DNA of 64,000 nucleotides from Owenia fusiformis (taxonomy: Eukaryota > Annelida > Polychaeta > Sabellida > Oweniidae): the NCBI GenBank assembly GCA_903813345.2, contig CAIIXF020000012.1, positions 26,918,684 through 26,982,683 of the forward strand. Direction: 5' to 3'. Positions 1 through 10,158 of this stretch are shown one piece after another (position 1 is the stretch's first letter; every line of letters begins with the position of its first letter). The position numbers were made by a program, and so were the translations under genes. The notes below the pieces were generated by a model, which did not search any database, was not told the origin of the DNA, and saw only the letters and a program-made list of their open reading frames with translations.

Positions 1-432
1 TTGACTAAATTTTTTTTTCAGAATCATCTACATGTTCTCAGAAATTCAAATATGACTTTAGATTTGACATTTGACCTTCAATGACCTTCTCAAGGTCAAA
101 AAAGGTCAAAAAGGTCTTTTTCAACTTGCTTCAAATTGACTAATTTTTTTTTTCAAAATCATCTACATGTTCTCAGAAATTCAAATCTGACTTTAGATTT
201 GACATTTGACCTTTAATGACCTTCTCAAGGTCAAAAAAGGTCAAAAAGGTCTGTTTTCAACTTGCTTCAAATTGACCAAATTTTTTTTTCAAAATCACCT
301 ACATCTTTTCAAAAGTTCAAATTTGACTTTATAAGTTCTCAGAAGTTCAAATCTGACTTTAGATTTGACCTTTGACCTTCAATGACCTTCTCAAGGTCAA
401 AAGGTATTTTCCAACTTGCTTTAAATTGACCA
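1..432. repeat. 136-bp tandem repeat, three units, TPC1 intron
   Basis: Three head-to-tail units begin at about 1, 136 and 272, each opening with TTGACyAAATTTTTTTTTCA and ending in CAACTTGCTTCAAA. The third unit is longer because an internal piece (AAGTTCAAATCTGACTTTA) is duplicated. Every unit contains a block rich in TGACCT/AGGTCA hexamers. The array lies in the intron upstream of the first visible TPC1 exon and is cut by the window edge, so the copy number is a minimum. Confidence 0.9.
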
Positions 433-485
433 AATTGTTTTAGGTGGTGACATTTTGTCATGTTAATGCCTTGTTTTTGTTTCAG

Positions 486-3400
486 TGGACCCAGACATCA
501 AAGCTCAAGATTACAAGATATCGTGGTACACTTTAATATTTGTTGCAAGTGAGTACCCTATGAAACACTTTTTAGTTGTATAATTTAGTGAATGATGAAG
601 TATAAATTGATACCAGCGCTATGATTGGTCAGTTAATCTAACGTGTTTACTCCAAAGTGAAAATAATTAAATATGCACTTAAACATGTTAAAGGCACTTT
701 AGAATATTTTTTCTGATCATCCTTTCCCAGATTTAACTATCTATGGCTCATTTTGAAACTTCAAAAGGAAAATATCATTAATCTATTCAAAATATCATGA
801 AAAAAACATTTCCATGATTGTTTTCAGTATATGTTGTTGAAATGATCCTGAAAATACTCGGCCTGGGGCCCAAGGACTATTTTACCTCTGGGTGGAATCT
901 GTAAGTTTTTTAAAAAATAAAGTTTAACACTAAATTCAAAAATTCATCCAAAAAAGAAGACATGTAAAACGCTGCTTTTTAGATTAAAATTTAACATACA
1001 GATTAAAACTACAGTAGATTAAAATAAATTTATTGATTAAATGACTTGGTGTCTATTATATGTAGCTGTGTATAACATTGAATGCTATGCTTGGGCACAT
1101 GCTATTGAAATAATAATTTTTTATTTTCAGATTTGACTTTTTTGTGACAATGGCTGCCTTGGTTGGAATCCTAGGAAAGCTGTTCAACAAGAACCTTTAC
1201 TATATAGTTATACTGCGGCCCTTCAGACTACTTAGGTACGTGAGTGGTTTTTTATAGATACAAAATGAAGTAAAAGTAGATTGACTTAGCCAGAATTGGA
1301 TAGACATGTAGTATGTGGTATGAATTGTATAGAAAATGCTTATCTTTTCTGATCATTAATTACAACCTTAAAATGTATTGAGAGTTACTGACATATTTGG
1401 CAAAGGGCAGAATATAATCTGTGGTCATGTACCTGGTATATGCCATAAACCATTGATCCAAAAAACTTTTTTTGCATTTTGTGAATGATGACGTGTAAAT
1501 TGATACCAGTGCTATGATTGGTCGATATGAAGTATAGCGGTCATACATACACAATTCTAGACCAGTAATTCCGTTGTTCTTATTATTGTGACATCACATA
1601 ACACAATAAATATGAATATGTTTTATAACTCAGTGCTCTCATTTATTTCTAGGTTATTTAAGATGAAGGCTTTCTACCGTGGTGCATGAGTGACATTATT
1701 TATTCTCGTATCTCAAATGAGATTCAATATGAATGTATTTTATAACTCCTCATTCTCATTTACTTCTAGGTTATTTAAGATGAAGGCTCGTTACCGTGAT
1801 GTACTTGGGACATTATTTATTCTACTATCTCAAATGATGAGTCTTGCCCTTGCCATGATTCTATTGTATTACTTCTTTGCCATCGTTGGAATGGAACTTT
1901 TCTCCAAATATGATCTACGAGACTGTTGCAAGTAAGTAACAAGCAACATGACATAATGCCATTGTTTTGTGATGTCATGGTGATAATGGTGTTGCTATGT
2001 CAAGGTGATTATATTCATGCTTTGATATTAGAATGATTGCTTCCATATTGTATTGATTTGACTTATGTTAAAATGAATTCACTGATATTGAAACGATTGC
2101 TCTGTAATTTAAATGATTGCATTATTATTAAAATGATTGGTTTGATGTTAAAATGATTGCTTTGATATTGTATTGATTGCACTAATGTTAAAATGATTGC
2201 ACTGAAATTAAAATGCATCCATTGATATTGAAATGATTGCTCTGTTACTAAAGTGATTAAAATGATTGCACTGATTTTAAAGTGATTGTATGATATTTCA
2301 GAAATACCAGTGTTGAGGATAACTATCGCTATGACAACAACAGTGTTTTCCAAGGCTACTACTACCTCAACAACTTTGAAAATGTACTCATCAGTGGAGG
2401 TAAATGAGTAAATAAAAAAGAAGATCTTATAGATTTTAAAATCAGAAAATCAGATAGTTTATTCATATTTTTGAGAGAAATAAAGTGTGGGTTGAAGTAG
2501 GGCTTTCACGGTTTCATAATTCCTCGGTTCGGTTCGGTTCACGGTTTTTATCTCCTCGGTTTCGCTTCGGTTTTCGGTTCTTATCGCACTTTAATGTAAA
2601 AAATCAAATAACTGATGGCGCGATTTCATTATTTAAATGAGCAGCCCGGGAACATGTTTACCTCTGATCTAAGTCAGTTTTATTTACAAATTAATCATTA
2701 ACTTTGCATTGTATTTTATTTATGCGATGATAAATAGATGGCGCGATTTCATAATAAATAAGCGGCCCGGGAGCATGTATAATTCTGATCTATTCTATTT
2801 CTGCAGACAGCAAATTTTCACATTTTTTCACACGTACCTTTCTCATATTATACAATAACGATTTTGCAAAGCCGGCATATCATTCTTTCCGGGAGAGGAA
2901 CACCATCTCTCGTTGGAAATCCAAAATAACCCCAACAGTGGGCCTTGTACGACTTTTGAGCGTTTAGAATGCCGAAATCTTCACCTCTCGTTTCGAGATT
3001 CATCTTCCTCTACTTTAGCGAATGGCACTTTTTTTTGAATTAACAAACCGTTAAAAAACCGAACATCGGAGTTTTCGAACCGAACGTACCGACCGAGGCC
3101 CAAGAACCGTGGAGCACCGCGGTTTCGGTGCACCGTTAGACCCTTATGAATTAGCAGATGGACATTTAACTCTCTAAATCGTATAGAAATGCAATAAAAA
3201 ATTTAACTTTAATTTTTAACGGAAAAACATGAAATAAATGTGTGAAAAATAATATTGATTACATACTAAGTAGGGTACTTTGTGAGAGTAAAGAGATCAT
3301 ACTATTTTTCAAGTGCAAAGTAGAGTGGAAAAGACATACACAATAATCAGCAGTTGAGTGTACTGCACAAAATCCCCACTTTAAATTGTAGGAAAATGTA

Positions 3401-5881
3401 TAATAAAAAAAACTTAAATGAACTTTGATCCACATTTTAGAGAAACATTTTATTTATTTAGAAACCTGTCTAATTTGATTGCATCTGGGACTTGGCAAAG
3501 GTATTTATATTAGCAGGTGTATATATTTTAAGGTTCTCTTATGAGATGGGAGATCGGACTGCTCAGAAAGAGCGTTCACATTGAGAGGTGTTCAGATCAG
3601 AGATGTTGTTGAATAAACCAGTTTCACTGAATTCTATAGCATCAAATATATATTTTTTGTTGCAGTGACGTTATTTGAACTGACTGTTGTAAACAATTGG
3701 TATATCATAATGGAAGGCTACGCTACCGTGGCAACCAGTTGGAGCAGAATCTATTTCATGTTGTTCTATATCGTCATCATGGTGAGTGGACTTTAGTGAT
3801 ACTTGAATGCTCAAGATTATTTCATGCAAAATTGACAGAAAGGAGTGGAATCAGCAAGGAAGAAAATAAACAAACTAAATTGTAGTTTTTATTTTTAACA
3901 CCTGGAGTGGTGACATAATATTGTTATAGTTTCCAACTTTTTTGCGGATGTTATTTGATGGTTTGCATTCAGCAGTTAGTGTCTGTAACAAATGGCAGGT
4001 TGTGACATTTAGCATGTTAATGCCAGTATGTTATTTATATATCATTTAGTAATTGTCATTAGAATAAGTCAGTCGCCTAATGGCATCTTAGGAACAGTAA
4101 ATGCCAGATAATCATAAAGTTATTTTAAATTTTAGATAGAAATAGCATGAAAAAGGCATGACATTCATAATTTCTTCATGTTTTCAGGTGGTCATGAATG
4201 TAGTGGTGGCTTTCATCTTAGAGGCATTTATATTCCGTATACAGTACAGACGACAAATGAGTGGAGATGACATAGGAGGTAGGGACATATTTAAATTGTT
4301 AAATTTTTTATTATGAAAAAAAGAACAAGAGATCTGGAAAATACATGTATTCTCATTTAAAAGTTTAAAGCATTGTCACCAAAAATTACTTTGCATAGTA
4401 TTTTATTTGGACAGTATTGTTAACTTCAGTTCCATAAAAAATTACATTCAGTTTAAGATCATTCAGGAAATAAAAGTAATATGCTTTGAAAATGAGGATA
4501 AAAAATACAAAAAATGTGGCCTTTCGAGAAATATCACTCACAATTTTTATTGGGATCGACCAGGCGTCCGTCCGTCCGTTGGTCCGTCTGTCCTTATATG
4601 AATTGAATTTACTTTTCAGATTTTAGTAAGATCAAAGTAGATGTGCAGCTGTCGCATGAAGAGTTAAATATGTGCCTAGATAAAGTTCAGCCTCTTACAA
4701 GCCAATATATAAACTGCCCAACACAGACTGAACCACATAGAGTAAGTCACAGAGGCCTTGCGTTAAAACCCTAAAAAAGATTCAAAACCCTAAAAAATAT
4801 TTAAAACCCTAAAAAAGATTTAAAACCCTAAAAAAAGATTTTGAATGGTATATATTTTTTTTTATTAACTCTCATGGGTTAGTTAATTGTAATCACCCAC
4901 TTTTCGTCTGTCAGTCAGTTCATCTGTCTGTCTGTTTGTCCAGTTAAGATGAATTTATTAGTTCTTTATCACATAGAATTGCAGCACTTTTTGACGCTTC
5001 ATTCAAAATTTGGAGCCGGAGAAAAGATGATGGAAATATTAAACCCTGAAACCACAATATATGAATCACATAGAGCAATCTTAAACATCATGGAGAAAGT
5101 CCTGTTTTTGCGAAAAACTGAAAAATAATATGGATGATCGTTAAAAAGGACAACCCCCTCGCAAAATGAATAATACAGGGTGACCCAGAAAAGCAGAATC
5201 CATATCAATTTTATTAAATGGGTGTGGGTTCTGTTTTTTGGGTCACCCTGTACCTAAAGAAATAAAACCATTGGTCATGAATTAAATATATTTTTTAGAG
5301 TGTCCTGAGATTCAGAGGAGAGAGGAGTGCCAGTAGGGAGGACTACAGTGTAAAGATGTACCAAGAAGAAGTGCAGGTTTGGAAATAAATTTCATGGGAA
5401 AGTTTTAAAATGCAGAATAGAGTGAAAGGGGTGAATCTAGAAAGAAATGAATTTGATAGGCATGTAGTTGATACACACAATTTTATTGAAATGCAAGAAA
5501 ATTCAATCAAAACTTGAGAAAACATGTGAAATTAGAATGACACAGATATTTCTAGATGAGACTTCTGACATATTGTGATCTCCTTTGAATAGGAGAAACT
5601 TCCTCGTCATGATTTATTTGAAATATATCCTTGTCATGAAATTTTTAAAGTATTTTCTTGTCATGAATTTTTTGTAGTATTTTATTTTCTTGTCATGAAT
5701 TATTTGTTTTGTTTTGTTGTCATGACTTCTTTTTATTCTCCAGCAATGGGTGTTAGAACAGCAAGAGAGATTGCGGGCAGAAAGTGCCGAGATGCAGGAT
5801 CTGAGTCATGTGTCGCATAATGTCAACGGAGTATCAGAGAGTGAGGATAACTCACTACATGCCAGGACTATAACAATGTAA
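486..5881 (+). CDS. TPCN1: Two-pore calcium channel protein 1, C-terminal part (5' truncated by window)
   Basis: Ten coding exons: 486-548, 828-900, 1131-1235, 1770-1931, 2302-2399, 3666-3781, 4188-4278, 4620-4741, 5299-5376, 5744-5881. Every junction is GT-AG and joins in frame, giving about 347 residues to a TAA stop. The protein covers the second 6-TM repeat: S2/S3 ([36 protein letters not shown]), S4 ([19 protein letters not shown]), S5 ending [12 protein letters not shown], the pore/filter stretch [14 protein letters not shown], and S6 ([20 protein letters not shown]). It ends with a cytosolic tail containing [12 protein letters not shown], typical of TPC1 rather than TPC2. The family forms dimeric endolysosomal Na+/Ca2+ channels gated by PI(3,5)P2 and linked to NAADP signalling. 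The first repeat lies outside the window. A decayed copy of the start of exon 1770-1931 precedes it. The stop codon sits at the edge of a minisatellite. Confidence 0.93.
1609..1725 (+). pseudogene. Decayed tandem duplicate of the start of a TPC1 exon
   Basis: A 117-bp segment repeats the intron end, acceptor and first ~70 coding bases of the following exon (real acceptor at 1768-1769). The copy keeps an acceptor (TTTATTTCTAG, exon position 1653) and reads [12 protein letters not shown] followed by TGA. It has no donor of its own before the true exon. Use of this acceptor would give a longer exon with a premature stop, so it is either a silent relic or a poison splice site. Confidence 0.8.
1970..2300. 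repeat. Degenerate ~25-bp tandem repeat (TTAAAATGATTGC) in TPC1 intron
   Basis: The intron between exons 1770-1931 and 2302-2399 consists mostly of diverged units of the form TTGATATTAAAATGATTGC. It creates a spurious open frame on the minus strand (asparagine/isoleucine rich), which is not a gene. Confidence 0.75.
2499..3148. mobile_element. Non-autonomous DNA transposon (hAT-like guess) in TPC1 intron
   Basis: The block starts TAGGGCTTTCACGGTTTC with several CGGTTCGGTT motifs. It ends ...CGGTGCACCGTTAGACCCTTA, so the outer ends are imperfect inverted repeats. Inside, a unit around GGCGCGATTTCAT...GGCCCGGGAGCATGT occurs twice (2618 and 2740). No transposase frame remains. The superfamily is inferred only from the terminal style. 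Confidence 0.45.
3899..4026 (+). repeat. Dispersed ~100-bp repeat family, copy 1
   Basis: Contains TCCAACTTTTTTG, then GTAACAAATGGCAGGTTGTGACATTT and GCATGTTAATGCC in split form. Related copies lie at 8259-8371, 57105-57202 and, inverted, 61335-61432. A partial copy (440-475) abuts the acceptor of the first visible TPC1 exon. This is a low-copy interspersed family of unknown type. Confidence 0.6.
4770..4850. repeat. ~20-bp tandem repeat with AAAACCCTAAAAAAGATT core
   Basis: Four units immediately follow the donor of TPC1 exon 4620-4741. The CCCTAAA core resembles plant telomere DNA, but the period is about 20 bp, so it is a simple intronic minisatellite. Confidence 0.7.
5176..5250. mobile_element. 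75-bp mariner-type MITE with TA target duplication
   Basis: Nearly perfect hairpin: the left end CAGGGTGACCCAGAAAAGCA pairs with the right end ...TTTTTTGGGTCACCCTG, and TA flanks both sides. Short, coding-free and inside a TPC1 intron. Confidence 0.75.
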
Positions 5882-6260
5882 CTGGAGTCACAATGTAACT
5901 AAAGTTCCAGGACTAACAAATTACATTGTGATTAAAGTAACAATGTAATTAAAGTTCCAGGACTAACAGATTACAATGTAACTAGAGTAACAATGTTATT
6001 AAAGTTATGATGTAAAATAAGCCATACTGTAACTAGAGTCACAGACATAATTGAGTTTATGATGTAAGAGGTCACATTGTAACTTGAGTAACAATGTAAC
6101 TAGTCATGCAGTAACTATAGTAACAATGTAACTAGTCACAATGTAACGAAAGTTATGATGGAAAACTAGCCAGACTGTAACTAGAGTTACAGTTTCACTT
6201 GAGTCTCAATTCATATAATGTTGACAATGTAACTATGGTAACAATGTTACTACTATTTTT
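5865..6260. repeat. Degenerate ~22-bp minisatellite forming the TPC1 3' UTR
   Basis: Diverged copies of ACAATGTAACTAGAGT(C/A) run from the last codons of TPC1 into the 3' flank. The codons for Thr-Met-stop (ACAATGTAA) are themselves the first repeat core. Confidence 0.8.
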
Positions 6261-6399
6261 TCTGATGGATTCTTCAATTGTTGATTCCTCAATGTTTCTT
6301 GACCTTTGTGAAGTGGGTTGGGCGCTTATTAGAGGGTGGGCGATAATTACAGAGAAAACGGTATGGCAACATTGTAACTAACTGTAAACAAATTAAGAA

Positions 6400-8258
6400 T
6401 GCAGTTTTACTCATTATGACATCATTAAACTGTTACTATAGTACCATGTTACTACTCACACTGTAGTAATGATGTTGATACAACTTGCAGTACAACAATT
6501 TGGTGAATATTTGCATTATGTAACTAAATTGTGACAGTTACATGGCTTATACAGTAAAAATGAAAAACATCAGTAACCGCCTCATTCTGACAGAGATATT
6601 GTCAGAGGATTTACTGAGTATACAACTAACAATTTTGATTATGTTATAACTTGCAGTAAACGTCAGTAACTGGTGATGCATTGTTACCTGAGTGGAATAT
6701 CTCCTGTATCACATAAGCTTAAACGTGTGATGACGATTTTATCACATGTCTAGTAATTTTGAAGCATTTTGATTTAGTCATTATGATTGTGTTCAGCTGA
6801 CCAGTTATTATTGAAAAAAGCGAGAAGGCGAAAAATGAACGTAAACTTTTAAAAATTGAACATTGCAGAGGGTAAATTAGGATAGTACAAATACAAGTGA
6901 AAATACAGTTGTAAAAGCCTGTAGAGATATTTGAGTGGTAAATGAATGCAGTTTAGTTAAGCAAACTTTCACACTCATAATTCTTCATAATTGAAAAAAT
7001 ATATATTTTATTTGAATCAATAATATTGTCTCTCTTTGAATTCAAAAAAGAAATGAAATAATCCCAAAAAACTTGAATTATCTAATAAGTTTTTAAAATT
7101 TATTAACAGATTAGTCAAATGACAGGAAATATGTGACATATGATGTGTGACTTTGTACATGAAGGGTGTGACATTTTGCACGTGAAAGTGTGACATTTAT
7201 ACACATGAAGTGTGACGTTGCAAATGAAAAGTGACATTTTGCATGTGAAAGTCAAAGTGTGACAGTTATACAATGTGAAATGTGACTTCTGCACATGATT
7301 AGTGCATTACATATTAAACGTGAAAAGTGTGACAATTTTTGAACATGTGATAGTGTGACATCTCATGACCTAAAAATTGTGAATTTTCATATGAATATCA
7401 CACTAAATAGTTTATTTTTTAATTTACAATTATATACAAACAATATGCAGGTATGTAATACTTGCTTCTTTATTTTATTTATATTTTAAGTGTGTGTTAC
7501 ACTGCACTGTGCAATTGAGTGAAGGGAGTTCATCCATAGGCCCAGGAACATGTATAGGAACTTGTATGAATGTTGAATCCAATTTTGTCCAATTACAAGG
7601 CTGACATCTTCTCTCAGCCAGTCTCATTTGGAAAAACTTATGAGTTCATCATTACATCTACGCATGCTTGGTTTTTGCTCAGTTCAGCGATTGTCGAGGG
7701 CTGAGTAAACACAGATGATATCATCTATGGTTGTATCATTGACTAGTATCATGAGGTGACAATTTATCATGTTGTGAAGTTTCTATGTCATCCATAATTA
7801 TACTGTATTATAGTATCATATAGTCAAGTTAAAGGGGCATCAAATTAGCCAATCATATGGCTTACTGTGAATTAATGTGTAATGATTTCCTTAAAACTAA
7901 CCTTATTATAAATTATTAGGTTAGTTTTGAGGAATTCTTAACACAATAAACTTATCTAACAATGAACATATTTCGAACTACATGTCACCAACTTTTTTTT
8001 ATGAAAAAAAAATGCAATTCAATTTAAGAGAAAAAATATGCAGTTTCCTTCATTTCCTATTCTTGCCAATCTTATTGTGTTAGTTTCAAATTCTGTATGG
8101 ACTTCACTATGATGTTCAGCCTAGGCCTAGCCTACCAGTCTTGCCTGGGACATTTAGCCCACATGTGTATGTTGTTCAAGTTAGGCTAATAATATAATTA
8201 TAATGGGCCTGTTCCTCAAAAATACTGCATGAATAATAATTGAACTTATAATTTTTAT
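6400..8258. other. Intergenic, no gene; GTGACATTT-rich repeat at 7130-7370
   Basis: Between TPC1 (+) and TSEN15 (-), which converge. The only structure seen is a loose repeat of GTGTGACATTTTGCATGTGAA at 7130-7370 and plain AT-rich sequence elsewhere. No coding exon or RNA gene was recognised. Confidence 0.55.
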
Positions 8259-8371
8259 CATGTCACCAACTTTTTTGTTGCCGGTGTTCGGTGATTGGCA
8301 TATATAACACAGCAATAGGCGGTTGGTAACCAATGGCAGGTGATGCCATTTTGTGTGTTAATGCTTTGTCT
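8259..8371 (+). repeat. Dispersed ~100-bp repeat family, copy 2
   Basis: Reads ATCATGTCACCAACTTTTTT...AACCAATGGCAGGTGATGCC...TGTTAATGC, matching the copy in the TPC1 intron near 3900-4026. Confidence 0.55.
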
Positions 8372-8639
8372 TTGATTATGTTACCATGCTAACATTTCAG
8401 TTTCATGAATTACAATTTATGCACTTCTGACGAATAAGTCCACGAATACTAATTTTAAAAATTAAAACAGAAATAAATACTTTTATATAAACATCAATCT
8501 TTCAATGTGTTTGTTTATTTATTCCATTTCTAAATGTTCTACATGTATTCATAAAAGTACATTATAAAAACTGTTTTTAAGCTCCGTGATCTTATGGCAT
8601 ACAGTATATTTTAAAACACAGTTAACAGGTAATTGAAGT

Positions 8640-8960
8640 TAAACCTCTTGAATCCCAGGGTCTAAAATCGGTTGAAATCAGAGATTTTTTCATTTTTGAC
8701 CAGTTTTTGAAATTTACATCAGGTGATGCTCATTTTAGTAAAATTAGACAGCAGGGATCATTTCTACACAGTTTAAACATTTTTTGTGTAAATTGGATGA
8801 AAATTGTTCAAATAAGAACAGTTTTAGTAAAAAAAAAAGTTGTGACGGATTATCTAGTCACTCTGGGTTTCAAGGTTATTTCTGAGGTTAATATGAGACT
8901 AAACCTGTTCAAATATTTAAAACATATCGGGGACAAGATTACACAAAACTTGAAAAAAAA
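8640..8960. mobile_element. Diverged copy of the CCTCTTGAATCCC repeat
   Basis: Starts AACCTCTTGAATCCCAGG and shares about 250 bp (including GATCATTTCTACAC and TTTGTGTAAATT) with the better preserved TTAA-flanked copy at 33122-33410. The right terminus cannot be seen here. An open frame of 89 codons inside is not protein-like. Confidence 0.55.
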
Positions 8961-9174
8961 CTGCACTGATACTTAGATCATCAAATCATTCAAAAACAAA
9001 CGTCCTGGATAGTTTTCAAAGTTCACCATTTCGACGAATCAGAGCAGCATTTTGAACGACATCCACTTTATTTTATCAGGAAACTTCAGATTATGTTGTT
9101 CAACTTTAGAAAAAAAATAATACAAGCTGATTTAGGCTTCTCAAAATCAAACTGCAGCTGACTGTTTCAAAATA

Positions 9175-9314
9175 CAGTAAAACCTGTAAAGTGGAACACC
9201 TCCATAAGTGGAACACTTCAAAATCCCGCAACCCATTGATCTATTGTTCAAGGAACCTCTGTAAGTGTAACACTTAGTGGAACCAAAGGTGTTCCACTTA
9301 CACATGTTTTACTG
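9175..9314. mobile_element. 140-bp MITE, CAGTAAAACCTGTAAAGTGG termini, TA flanks
   Basis: The left terminus CAGTAAAACCTGTAAAGTGG and the right terminus (reverse complement CAGTAAAACATGTGTAAGTGG) are inverted repeats of about 27 bp, each bordered by TA. The end style resembles pogo/Tigger-type elements. There is no coding potential. Confidence 0.7.
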
Positions 9315-9555
9315 TACCAAATTAAGTGAAAATAAGAAACCTTTCACATTTAGCATTTACATATATAGCATTGAAACTGAGAAAATTCAAATCACTGTAT
9401 AATAAGAGTGCAGCATTTTTGTATCACCCTGTGTTAAAGAGAAGGACACAATTTACTTTTCTCCAAAATAAGATAACTTAGAAAGGAATATCAACCTTAG
9501 ATACATGAAATAATGCTTTTGATATTACCAGCTCTAAAAAATACATTTTCATCAA

Positions 9556-9561
9556 TTTATT
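9556..9561 (-). terminator. AATAAA poly(A) signal of TSEN15
   Basis: AATAAA on the minus strand about 16 nt beyond the TSEN15 stop codon. Convincing by position only. Confidence 0.5.
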
Positions 9562-9576
9562 GAGCTATTGAATTCA

Positions 9577-10092
9577 TTATTTCGATTGATACACAACATT
9601 ATCTTTTAACGCTTCTCTGCGTTTCTGCATTTTCCAAGTACGACGTTGCCGTTTCCCTTCTATTTCACTAGGGGATTCTGGGACCACTAATCCATCAGTG
9701 ACTTCATAATAAACAATCGTTGAATCAGTTTCACAAATTGCCAAAGTTAGGCTATTTACATCTAATCCGTCAACTTTAACCTTACAAACATAGTCCCTTA
9801 ATTTTTCTATACTTAACTCATCATTCCGGTCGACGGGTAAAATTAATATTTTAGGATCATGTTTCATTGGATGTCCAGAAATTAAAATTGCACCAATCGA
9901 CTCACAGCCGTGAATCCCCACATTCCAGAAATCTTTAGCTTCGCATAAATCCATATAAACGATAAATGCTAGTCGACGTTGTTCTGCAGAGCAATATTTA
10001 AACTGTTTCATGTACTCTATCTTCGGGTGGCATTGCGCCTCAGGGTCACATCTTAAAACTCCCTCCTCCTTAGTGTCTCTATCATCTTCCAT
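9577..10092 (-). CDS. TSEN15: tRNA-splicing endonuclease subunit Sen15, single exon
   Basis: An uninterrupted frame of 171 codons, the same length as human TSEN15. The C-terminal half carries the family signature: LTLAICETDSTIVYYEVTDG followed by LVVPESP. Upstream lies HPKIEYMKQF and the helix YCSAEQRRLAFIVYMDLCEAKDFW. The family forms the structural TSEN15-TSEN34 dimer of the four-subunit complex that excises pre-tRNA introns in the nucleus. The N-terminus is acidic (MEDDRDTKEEG) and the C-terminus basic (GKRQRRTWKMQKRREALKD), possibly a nuclear signal. It lacks introns while its neighbours have them. The start lies 66 bp after the BOLA2 stop on the same strand, so it is either a retrocopy landed in the BOLA2 3' end or one half of a tandem or dicistronic pair. 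The frame is fully intact. Confidence 0.88.
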   Translation of the reverse strand: MEDDRDTKEEGVLRCDPEAQCHPKIEYMKQFKYCSAEQRRLAFIVYMDLCEAKDFWNVGIHGCESIGAILISGHPMKHDPKILILPVDRNDELSIEKLRDYVCKVKVDGLDVNSLTLAICETDSTIVYYEVTDGLVVPESPSEIEGKRQRRTWKMQKRREALKDNVVYQSK

Positions 10093-10098
10093 TCTGTA

Positions 10099-10104
10099 TT
10101 TATT
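10099..10104 (-). terminator. Candidate BOLA2 poly(A) signal overlapping TSEN15 leader
   Basis: AATAAA on the minus strand, 55 nt past the BOLA2 stop and 7 nt before the TSEN15 ATG. If used, BOLA2 would be polyadenylated inside the TSEN15 coding start. An acceptor-like TTTGAAACAG lies just upstream of it. Confidence 0.4.
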
Positions 10105-10158
10105 GTGTTGTTCTCTGTTTCAAAGTCACGATGGAGGATGATATATTTTAAATTTTTT

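Noticed and set aside
3697-3885. Frame starting [14 protein letters not shown]
   Set aside because: Out of frame with the TPC1 exon 3666-3781 that covers it; a shadow.
4770-4850. Interstitial telomere (CCCTAAA) array
   Set aside because: Period is about 20 bp with only one CCCTAAA per unit, and animal telomeres are TTAGGG; it is a plain minisatellite.
8707-8976. 89-codon frame as a possible gene
   Set aside because: Falls inside a dispersed TTAA-type repeat also found at 33122-33410; the frame is not kept in that copy.
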